Positions 55,201-64,000 of a stretch of 64,000 nucleotides of DNA are shown here, in pieces; positions within the stretch are counted from its first letter, which is position 1; every line of letters begins with the position of its first letter. The stretch is taken from assembly GCA_002205965.3 (NCBI GenBank), contig NADL03000492.1, forward strand, positions 1,488,001 to 1,552,000. The letters are read 5' to 3'. The notes beneath the pieces are model-generated. The model had not been told where the DNA came from and searched no databases. It saw only the letters and a program-made list of their open reading frames with translations. This DNA is from Kappaphycus alvarezii. Its lineage: Eukaryota > Rhodophyta > Florideophyceae > Gigartinales > Solieriaceae. The position numbers were made by a program, and so were the translations under genes.

Positions 55201-55831
55201 TTACATATTTTATTTGGCCCGAGTATCACAAAATATATATTTATAAATAAACAGGATTTCCATAGGATAATTTCACACTTCTTAATGTGTGCAGCCTATA
55301 ATAATATGGTGCAAGTCAAAAATGGCAATGAAAAATGGGTTCAGTACTTGAGTTTTCTGCCTCATGATTCCTTCTGCATATTGCCCAACATTACTAACTA
55401 TCCAAACTAAAACTTTACTGAATTTGAGATACCAGGTTTTCGGATGAGAGCAGACCTGCTACTTTCTCGCTAAGAATGTCCCCTACAACGAGAACTGCTG
55501 GCATGGTGAAGTCTAGTTTCCCACTCACCCTAACTGGGTTGCAAATGCTTCTAGACTATTTCTTTCGAAATGGTTCTTCACCTCGGCACCATGAGAGCAT
55601 GAACAGGTGTTAGTCAGCATCTTCTTTATGTTAGCCGAACAGATCGATCAGCATCTTCTTTATGTTAGCCGAACAGATCGATGTGGGTTCCCGGTACCAA
55701 AGTTGCTCGTACCACACCTGCAACAAACTTTCAGGAACGGTAATCCATTCACGAGTTTTTCGTTGAGGTAAATTACATCAACTTAAGCTGGATATGACTT
55801 CGGCGTTTGCCGAAGATGTCACTCACAACTT
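55201..55831. other. No gene seen, holds a tandem duplication
   Basis: AT-rich at first. No RNase H or integrase could be recognised although they would be expected here. Confidence 0.4.
55617..55684. repeat. Perfect 34-bp tandem duplication
   Basis: The unit starts CAGCATCTTCTTTATGTTAG and ends CAGATCGAT. Two identical copies; the first is 55617-55650. Confidence 0.9.
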
Positions 55832-56380
55832 CATGTCGAAGCTAGCTTTTCCCAGAATCCAGAGGATGAGAAGGTCCCCAAAACAAAAGGAAGGAGGTAC
55901 ATTGATGTGTTTCTAAACTTTGAAGATGATGAGATAGATGAAGGTGTTGAATTGTCGCAAGAGTTCCAGTGGAACGATAAAAATAAAGAAGATAACGAAG
56001 AATTACAAGGAATCCCGTCGGAAGACGAGCGCGACCCAAAAGGTTTCCAGGGAATATCCCCTTTCTGATTTCGAGCGAATGAGCAGAGTGAGAAACCTAC
56101 AGATCCCAAACCAAAAGATCGTATTGAGAAACTTCGAAGTATGTACGAAGATAATGATGTGGATGAAATGGCTCCTTGCGATCGTAGTCAAGTGGAGGCT
56201 GCTCAGCCTTGCAAGAGTCCTTTCAATCACCTTCCTGATGAATGGTCAAATATCGAAGACAGAATAATTGTCTTCTTGCTCATCCTGATCTCGTTCACAT
56301 TGCATATCCGAAAAAGTCCTCTACCAATATCTTCGAAAGCTGGAGGAAAGAATCAAACAATTATGTCTAGGCATGGTTGA
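55832..56380 (+). pseudogene. Orphan charged protein, one internal stop
   Basis: One frame is readable for 183 codons with a single TGA near 56066. Sequence: HVEASFSQNPEDEKVPKTKG, RYIDVFLNFEDDEIDEGVEL, FQWNDKNKEDNEELQGIPSE, then RANEQSEKPTDPKPKDRIEK, RSMYEDNDVDEMAPCDRSQV, and a hydrophobic stretch near the end (IIVFLLILISFTLHI). The acidic, Lys-rich, low-hydrophobic part looks disordered. It may be a Gag head of a second gypsy element or an unrelated gene. No family recognised. Confidence 0.4.
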
Positions 56381-59300
56381 GGATATTGGTGAGAAATTGA
56401 GCAGAACTATTTCGAAATAGCGTAATTAAAGAAGGATTTACAAGAGTTGCGTGCCGTAAAGATTAGCAATCGTCAGTCCCGTCCAAATGATAGTCATCTA
56501 GTAATTTCGTGAGCAAGCTTAAGGAATAGACACAGCATGCTAAATAAATCTTTGATGACAGATCCGCTTTCACGTGTGCTTTGTTTCATAGTTCCAGACA
56601 TGGTGAACAAAGCCATGACAGAGGAAGAAATAAGATGCTATGAGGGCCCTTAGGTCTGCACTCCTGCTTGACCAGTCAACGGCGACCTGGAGAGAGATAA
56701 TTGTTAAGATGCATAGTTCATATCGCTGCCAAATTGCGATAAATGGCATATTCACTTTACACATGAACCGCTTTGAGAAGTTTCTCCCAGTCTTGTCACA
56801 GACTGCCGGCGAAGAGGTAAGTGCTGCAAAGAGTTCGGCAACTACCGAACTCCACCGCACAGCAGAATGTAATGAGAGATCGGTGTCTCAGCATACAAAG
56901 GAGAGCACACCGGCTGGGAGGGTCATTGATACTGGGAAGTCGAGCAAAATTGAACATCCAAATGGCTGAGATCGAGTTTCATCACAATGGAAGACATACA
57001 TGTTGCCAAGCGTCGACGTAAGGAATCATACCATACGAAGGAGAGAGAAGTGAAGGTCCAGAATATCGAGAGAGCGGATGTTCCGAAGCATGGTACAAAA
57101 TCAAAGATGTACTAAATCGTGCTGAAATATCGAAGGAAGGTGCATGGCGGTTGTCCAGTATCGTGAAAGTTTTTCTGCATGAGCGGCAAAAAGCGGCAAA
57201 GATTATTTTGTTTAAGGAGTTTCTGTATTTTTTTGCTACATTGAATTCCGTTACTGAAGGGAAATATGAAACCCTTCCGTAAGCCGTCAAATTTAACTGG
57301 GCGCAACAAAATTCTCACGATTTTCATGACGTCGATGAACTCCCTAGAACAACAGATAAGGCTGTAGGTACGAAGAATTTCGAGGAACAAAAACAGAAAC
57401 GTTTTACAATGCTTGTTGAAAAGTCTCCATCAATATTGATACTGGTTACTTATAGAGTACAGGTCATGTCGCAAGACGGAGGTATCCGGAAGTAAAAAGT
57501 GAGGAAATGGGAATGCTTCGCCGTGCTAATAACTTGATTTATGTAGCCGATCGGTTTTTGGCTGCATTTAAAGTGTAAAACGACAAGAACTACAACATCC
57601 TTTCGTTCTTGCGAGCTCAATCTATGTACTTTCGCAGTGTAGGATCAATAGGGATAATTTCGCTAGGCCTTACAAAGAAATTTACACAAACATTCAAATC
57701 TGACAGTGTTTTCAAGCCCTTACAGGTGTCAGAGTGGGCTGAGTTCACTTTTCATGTCTTGAGTGTCGAAAAACTGATGCCTGGATCCTGCTACAGAAAT
57801 CACAGCTTATCGAGTTGCTGTCTGAGAATGACAGATGCCTACTATAATAAAAGTAATCTGCAACTCCCCAGTGCCACATAAGAGAGGCTCTCCACAGAAA
57901 AAGTAATCAGCAGCGCACATCTGACCTGAGTGCAATTGGAGGTGTGTAAAGGGTTTTAGTTTTTCCCTAGGATGAAATTTGGACGTCTTTTATTCAGGTG
58001 AATTATCATAATGATAATGGAGGCATTTAGTGCATCGATTTTTACAGAACTCAGTAAGATTTAGAGGCTTCTACTACATAACGAAGTACTTCAATTAGAT
58101 CACGATGCTAATTTTGAGTGTTTAGGAGAGTGTGGGTTTGAGTATAAAGTTAGTTTGCAGGTTTTAGATTCCTCACACTGCATCTTTGTGCCTTCTCTCC
58201 CTCGGAACTCAGTACAGTACATATATCGATGTTCATCGAAACGGGCATTACCAAGTATATTGATAGATGTACCATACATAGCAATGCCAGTTTGCGAGAA
58301 ACGCTTGAGGTGATAAAAGTTGATGATGAAGGAGCGGAAAGATTCAACAGTAGTCTGAGGATTGATTGACCTACGAGCAACTCTCCATATGATGTTAGGA
58401 AAATTCCAAAGAACTTTAGTCATGTAACTACCGTCCTGTTCAACCGGAGCTTAGATTAAGGGCTATACAAGCTGATATCAACAGCTGCTTTCGGCTTTTT
58501 AGGTCCGCAACCCTCCAAAGAGTCTCTCCAACATCTTCATATTCCATATCGCTCCAGCCATCTACATTTATCTCCCTCACCTTTATGATGACTGAAGAGC
58601 TCAAGTATTTCCCTCCCCTACCCGCATTATTGCCAAATGCCGGTGCCTGTACGACCCATGGGTGCATCTGCACCACTATAACCATCCACTGTCATCCCTC
58701 GTTACCACTATTCCTTCAATATATCCCCCCTTTACCGCGGTGGCACTTCAGAAAGCCGTCTGCAGCACCTTAACCGTCCACTGTGGCAACTGCGGCAACT
58801 ATCTTCCAATATCCTCCCCCTCAAATAGTCATCATTTCAGTACCGTATGCTAAAACCATAATTCTCCCGGCTTTTACTCCATCTTGTTAGATGGAGCTCC
58901 ATTTAGTAGCCGATATATTCCCTCGCACTGCGATACCCCGGCGGTGGGAAGGGAGTCGTGGAGGATGCATCGCGCGGAGAGCCGCGATCGTAGTACTCAC
59001 CATATCCACCCCCTCTCCCTACTCTGCGATATCCCCTACTTTTTCCACAATGATCACGTTGATTTTGAAAGTAAATACCTTCGTGGCAACAGGGGCCCTC
59101 CGGCAGACCAGCATAAATCTGCGAATCGTGGCATCAGTCAAAAAACATATTTGAGTATTCGCGTACGGCGAAAGTGTTGACTCCTCCCTCAAATCCCGTT
59201 TGATGCGGATTAAATGCTGGATGGCGCGGGCTTACTGGCCGGCGAGCTTCAAATCTCAGTGAACACAACAGGGGACTGGAAGGTGGCTAAACAGCCATGT

Positions 59301-59667
59301 GCTCACGCGGAGCGAGCACACTTTCTTTGAACATATTGTGCTCAGCAGTCACCTTAGCCAACTACTTCGTCTCGGTCTTTAGTTTTTGTGTGGAATCCCT
59401 AGTCATTCAGAATAACCGACCAAGTATCACGCCACTCTCAATACTTTATCCCCAGCCTTCAACAGATGTCTTTTAAATTACGAAATCCGCCAGACCTAGC
59501 ATTATTCCCAAGTCCTCCTTTGTTAGTTTCACTTTATTGGGGATTGGACGCCAAATCTGATCACACTGACGCTGTCGGATAACCCGGCGTAGGCGCTGTG
59601 ACTTGTGATCGATGTAGGTCACATTCCCTTGCTCAGGATTCCCTATAGGGCGGCTGGGGGGCCCTCA
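56381..59667. other. Long region without a firm gene
   Basis: Protein-like runs with many stops occur at 56400-56450 (LRKLEERIKQLCLGMVEDIG), 57609-57881 (ATG-less 90-codon frame) and 58020-58430. 58100-58423 minus is a 107-codon frame (SFRSFIINFYHLKRFSQTGI), but all three minus frames are open there, so coding is doubtful. 58585-59180 is C-rich with overlapping shadows. Confidence 0.3.
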
Positions 59668-60443
59668 TTAAACCAAGGATGAAGTTTTAAACCCCTGTAT
59701 CTCGCTTGAAAATCCGTTACGAAAACTAGGCTCAACGGCGGTCGCAGAACTCATGCAATAAGGTTTCTTGTAAATTGTGACATTGGGATCAACTATCATC
59801 GTCGCACAGTTTTCGCGAAGAAAATTAATTTCGTAGTCCGTCATAACCCACAAATCCTTTCCCTCTACCGCCTCGTTTCACCAGAAAGCAAGAATTAGAG
59901 CGAATGTTTTAAGTTTAAACGGAGTACTTAAATGTTCCTTCCTAGGGTAGTCACCCATACAGGCCATTGTCTTGTGATAAAATTAAGTCACCAGCGCTAG
60001 GAGGAGAGGGAAACTAAAAGGCAGCTTCAACTCTAGCAACCACTTAGTCGTCGCTAGAAACGTTTCCCTCACTATCTCCATTGACAAGTGCGAGACTTCT
60101 TGAGCATCAAAGGGATAGAGTATTCCTAGTTTGATGCGACAGAAATATTCGAAGTATAGCAGCGAAAGATAACCAAACCTGTTCCACCAGATTCCCAGAA
60201 ACCTGTCCTTCGACAGCGGTATATCTTTGGCAACGATTGGGTCGTCAGAACTGAGCAGTTCGTTTATTTCAGTAAGGTAGTATATCTCCAAAGCAGTGCG
60301 ACGGAAAGACCGATCACATTGCAAGGATAAAGGGGTCAAGAAGCATGAACGAAGCTCTGCGAGCTGAACGCATGCATGTTTAACTGCTTGAAATTTTTCT
60401 CTCGAGTACTCGTAAAATATTTTTACGTCCTCTCGTACATCCT
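59668..60443 (-). pseudogene. Orphan gene with two internal stops
   Basis: One minus-strand frame is readable for about 258 codons with stops near 59983 and 59896. It reads KIFYEYSREKFQAVKHACVQ, ALEIYYLTEINELLSSDDPI, WWNRFGYLSLLYFEYFCRIK, FDAQEVSHLSMEIVRETFLA, past the first stop TMACMGDYPRKEHLSTPFKL, past the second NEAVEGKDLWVMTDYEINFL and SATAVEPSFRNGFSSEIQGF, ending at 59668. The aromatic-rich, regular pattern across both stops shows a real former gene. I do not recognise it. No frameshift is needed, so decay is by point mutation only. Confidence 0.5.
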
Positions 60444-60786
60444 ATGTTCTCCTCAGGAATTACTGGCGAAATGGAAACTCAGGTACGGGGCATTTATTCC
60501 AGTCGTGAAGAATACTTATTCGAAGGACGTCGATAATCTCCTCCACATCCCCCCGCTATCCGACCGCTCCCTGTCAGCCGGCGTTCTTGACGAGGGCTTC
60601 GTATATAGCGCCCGCCCAGGCGCTTTCGAACATTGTTACCAACATGACCCCGACCTTTTACCCCCTCCTTGATCCAAAAACTTGCTTCCTTTCAATGATA
60701 ATGTCGTTCGCCTTTCCGAACTGCAGAAAGGGTAAATCCACCTCCCCATCTCTCCTTGTCGGCTGCCGTCTATTCGACAGGCCTGC

Positions 60787-62295
60787 TGATAGGGTTAAGT
60801 CGTCGGGAGAGGAGATAATCAGAACCAATTACACCAAGAAGGAAGTTTTGCAAGCGACAAAAGTGCTACCGTGGTATAGTTGAACGAGCAAAAAGGGTTG
60901 TGTATGGACTCTAGTTGAGAGGGCTACTAGCAAGAAGAGAAGGGATAGGGTATACTATTGATGCTCTGTTACCAGCGTAAGAAAAATGGTTCTTGGGTCT
61001 GAAGATGATTCTCAACTTCCTACTACACGGGACTTCACTTGAATTTCTCTGCCGAATTGCGTCGCCTCCACAGGAGGAAGCAGTCTAATCAGCTTATACA
61101 GACCTTTTGGCTAACCCTAAATTCTCAAACAAACATACTAGGAACCATTAAAAGCATCAAATGGAATCGTCAAAACGAGAAAGAATAACTGCAGATACTA
61201 TTAGGATATATATTTACATTTCTTGCTTAATTTCTCAATCCTCTAGATCAGAGCCAAAAAATTTCTCCAAAATATCCATTTCACCCTAGCAGCCCTCACA
61301 AATATCCGCGAACGGCTTATAATTCTCTATTTCCTCCTTGGGGATATCTAAACCACTAAAATACCCCCATCCGGTTCCAGCGTCGGGACCACCTGTTTCA
61401 TACTGTCCGGCCCCTCTTCCCACCATTTCAGCACTTTATATATCTCCCTCCCTCCCATCCTCCCCTTCGTCCTCTTCATTTTTTGTCAGAAGAGTCAGAG
61501 ATAACGATTACTACCCCCTCCGTTCTCCACAGCAGCTCCCGCACCGTTGTACACCAGTGGCTCCAACGGGTCCACCCAGACCTCCTCTTCATCCTCCTTT
61601 TCCGCTTTTTCTTCCTCCGCCTCCTCTTCCTCCTTTTCCTCTACCTCTACCTCCGCTTCTTTTGCCTCCTCAAATGAATGCCGGCGGACCCTTTCCCGAA
61701 CGTGTTCCCGGTCCATTCTTCTACAGTAATCATCATAATCGTTTGTTCCATTGGCCATCAGGGCCAGCGCGTTGATGGGGCGACGGCCTCGGGATGACTT
61801 GGCGATGATGAGGGACGGGCGGAGGTTGTTCTTGTTGAGGGCAAAAAGGGTGCGCCAATGGTGTAATTGATGACGGGGGGGGGTTCCTCAACGACGTCTA
61901 TTTCGAACTTTCAATATAGCGACTCCTTCGAAAAGGTTTCACGGCCTTGGACGAAAAAAAATGTGGGGCAGTGCCGCGGCTTTGAATTTGCTAGCAATCA
62001 GGGAAATAACTAGAAATATGCTTTACGAAATATCGGAACTGAATTTGGAAAACGAAGCGGACCACGAGTCGAAAGATTTCTTTTTTGAAAAAGGAGGACC
62101 AAAAAGCTGAAAGCCAAAATGGAAATGAGGTTGCACAGGAAAGTTGGATTCATGGGGAAAAATTCGTTTTGTGATTTTGTTCGTAAAAGAAAATTGACGG
62201 GTAGACTTGTTTTTTGAAAAATCACAAGCAAAGTGAAGACAGGTGTTTGTGGATATGCTCACTTTCCTACAGAAAGGACCGTTTTTGTGTCAACA
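60787..62295 (-). mobile_element. LTR-like element with ORF (family C), copy 5
   Basis: On the minus strand it begins TGTTGACACAAAAACGGTCC and ends CGACTTAACCCTATCA. The flanks are CCTGC (60782-60786) and CCAGC (62296-62300), a 5-bp target duplication with one change. Length 1,509 bp, the longest copy. Its leader (62180-61880) matches 20380-20700 closely. Confidence 0.75.
61235..61850 (-). pseudogene. Family C acidic protein, broken copy
   Basis: The start codon position reads AAG (LNKNNLRPSLIIAKSSRGRR), so the ATG is lost. PINALALMANGTNDYDDYCR, REHVRERVRRHSFEEAKEAE, a Glu-rich tract and DPLEPLVYNGAGAAVENGG follow, stop at 61495. Further on EPDGGIL, IPKEEIENYKPFADIC and EMDILEKFFGSDLED (TGA at 61235-61237) complete the family pattern in another frame. 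The leader, ORF order and C-terminal motif agree with the other four copies. Confidence 0.6.
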
Positions 62296-62444
62296 CCAGC
62301 CTCGGCGCCATTCTCTTGACTAGCTGTGGGCTCTCCAGGAGCTTCTCTAATTACGTTTCGATTGGCGGAGTCATCAAAGAGCAATAATCATCTCGTAGCA
62401 GCATTGTTAGCCGAGGTTTGATCACTTAGTCTCTTCCATACCTT
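62296..62444. other. Flank of family C copy 5
   Basis: Target-site side of the insertion. No feature recognised. Confidence 0.3.
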
Positions 62445-63031
62445 ATGTGCTTCTTCTATTTCCATCTCGCCTGCCTTTCGTTTCCTCACATCTGTGCAAG
62501 GTGCAGTCGTATCATTGGGGACGGCCGTTTTCATAGATGCATTGTCGACCATACTCTAAACGTTCTCGACAACGTTACTCTCGGACGAATGGCTACCTTT
62601 TTGTCCACCAATGACGAAAGCCTTATTGGAAGCGTCGGCGGGTGCTCCTTGGAGAGGACCCATCACTTCACAGCAGCCGCGAAAGGGGATTTTGAGTCGG
62701 TAAAACAGCAGAAGGGCTGGTGCGGAAGCACGGGATTATACAGTGACTGTAGAAAATATGCTCAATGCAACGCCACAAACGCGGTGGGAAGGGCAACATA
62801 TGCCTTACCTGCTTGATTTTTGTTCATGTGAACAGGCTTATGATCAAAACGGTTTATCAATCACTACAGTACAAGTTAACATCTCTTGTGGACTTCTACA
62901 CGGCGGACTACGATAGCATAAAAATAGCTACCGAGGGATTGGACCAAAGGACAATCTGGGTACAATCCGTGACCATACCTGCGGACAGTCAGGGAGGGTA
63001 TATTGTAATGTCTGTCTATGCTTACTGTTAA
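62445..63031 (+). pseudogene. Orphan gene fragment, frameshifted
   Basis: The first frame (62445-62816, no ATG at its start) has a hydrophobic head followed by RCSRIIGDGRFHRCIVDHTL, RMATFLSTNDESLIGSVGGC and a Cys-containing part (GWCGSTGLYSDCRKYAQC). The second (62765-63031) has NRLMIKTVYQSLQYKLTSLV, DFYTADYDSIKIATEGLDQR and TIWVQSVTIPADSQGGYIVM ending in SVYAYC and a natural stop. A frameshift near 62800 separates them. The second part looks like a beta-rich extracellular C-terminus. Not recognised. Confidence 0.4.
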
Positions 63032-64000
63032 GTAAGTCTTGTTCACTAGCAAAAAAAATTAAACACCAGTAGTTGATGGCATGTTCAAGGAAATATTGTT
63101 ACCCAGTAGTTCTTAGGGGATTAGTTGTAGAATGTAATGAGTACTGAGTCTCTAATAATCCCATTCTACTAAATTATGTCGCTAGTACTTACTAGTAGCA
63201 GGGTTCTATTTAACTATCTAACTCCTCAAGGTAATGAATCTACGTCAAACCCTTCATCGAATTCGTTTTTCATGGTAAATCCAAAAGCCTGTGCATTATG
63301 TTGCACCAATTCCGATTATCAAGGCCTTGATTCTGCGTGTTTGAGCTCAGAAATATGATACCTGCTTATCACATTATCAGCTCGAGTTATGAGCACGATA
63401 TTATAGTCCATATCCATTAACAAAATGAGTTCATTTCGCAATAACCAACCACTCCCACGGGAATATGTTTTGTCCAAGTGGTAAACAGGAACAGGTTTAA
63501 ACAAAAAAACCGCCCATCTGGATATCGCCTCCCCTCCTACTAGCCCGTGCTATAGTTCTAGGCCTGGGCAAAGTTACATTTGATGTAAATCGAATACTTT
63601 TAGTACGCCACAAACAGAGTGAAATTTTCTCACCTTAGGATGATATCGAGCATGTGTTCTGAAGAAAATTGTTTATTTTTCTGCAATACTTAGAGGGCGA
63701 AATAGCGACCGCCATTTGGAAACTTTGATTCAAATACTCCGTATCAGATATTAGCGGTATCCATTGCTTTTCTATCATGCAGAAGCTGTAGGATAGGGTG
63801 GAACCGCCTCTCAAATGAGCTTCGTTCTTTGACATACTAGTTTGTGGATATCGATAGCCACCGCTGAAAGCCTATTTTCATGTCATCCTTCAACTCTGCG
63901 ATTCACAAGAAAAAATGAAGAGGCCATGGATCCCGATGGGATTTGGTGAACAACGCGCAGAATCTCTCAGCTCTATTCATGAATGATGAAGAGACCATAA
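63032..64000. other. No firm gene at right edge
   Basis: Short ORFs on both strands without domains. 63900-63990 (plus) may begin a coding fragment (KRPWIPMGFGEQRAESLSS) that runs off the window. Confidence 0.3.

Noticed and set aside
58100..58685. Overlapping minus-strand ORFs of 76-107 codons
   Set aside because: All three frames are open over the same stretch and none shows a domain, so they were left as unassigned.
61338..61775. 145-codon Pro/Ser-rich plus-strand ORF
   Set aside because: Antisense of the acidic ORF in family C copy 5.
1..64000. Non-standard genetic code in which stops are read as amino acids
   Set aside because: Internal stops of all three kinds occur, but frameshifts and lost catalytic residues occur in the same genes, and the two clean frames (19052-19591, 44898-45887) use none internally. 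Decay explains the data better.
1..64000. CRISPR arrays, bacterial operons, rRNA genes
   Set aside because: No regular repeat-spacer array, no Shine-Dalgarno-led gene clusters and no rRNA-like sequence were seen.

Overview
The window looks like nuclear DNA of a eukaryote and reads as a transposon graveyard with no recognisable housekeeping gene. Retroelements (Ty3/gypsy, Ty1/copia-like, and a reverse transcriptase with a restriction-like endonuclease), a Tc1/mariner element, a Tnp2-like transposase and several short inverted-repeat element families can be seen, nearly all broken by stops and frameshifts. The gypsy and copia fragments resemble types I associate with fungi, oomycetes and algae, but I cannot fix the organism. 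A TE-rich fungus, oomycete or red alga would all fit.

Layout. 0.5-4.5 kb: minus-strand relic of a very long transposase-like gene. 5.3-5.9 kb: an inverted duplication of a peptide-coding segment. 6.3-11.2 kb: three unrecognised broken genes, including a divergent pair (7.6-8.4 kb minus, 9.0-11.2 kb plus). 13.8-15.0 kb: Tc1/mariner relic. 15.9-25.5 kb and 39.4-53.1 kb: two regions built from the same repeat families. 26.5-29.8 kb: copia-like relic (gag to integrase). 29.8-39.4 kb: AT-rich DNA with a few orphan coding fragments. 53.2-55.2 kb: gypsy relic. 55.8-64 kb: orphan coding fragments and one more ORF-bearing LTR-like element.

Four families explain most of the structure. (1) An RT plus restriction-like-endonuclease retroelement; one endonuclease ORF is still open (44.9-45.9 kb), and its C-terminal coding end and 3' terminus recur in at least nine places. 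(2) Short elements whose two ends are imperfect inverted repeats of each other (type GGGGAAA..TTGGGTGTTTTA); the same terminus closes the 3' end of family 1. (3) A 1.3-1.5 kb TG...CA element with 5-bp target duplications that looks like a solo LTR but encodes an acidic protein; five substantial copies and one fragment. (4) A segmental duplication (17.3-20.3 kb and 46.6-50.6 kb) whose centre is a gene for a small secreted cysteine-rich protein lying between family-2 ends. The first copy is intact; the second has lost its start codon, its frame and three cysteines.

The most interesting possibilities are an RT/endonuclease element with inverted-repeat-like ends that gives rise to short deletion derivatives and appears to carry a secreted-protein gene, and an LTR-like family whose U3-equivalent encodes a protein. 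Both are inferences from a single window and need copy-level comparison.
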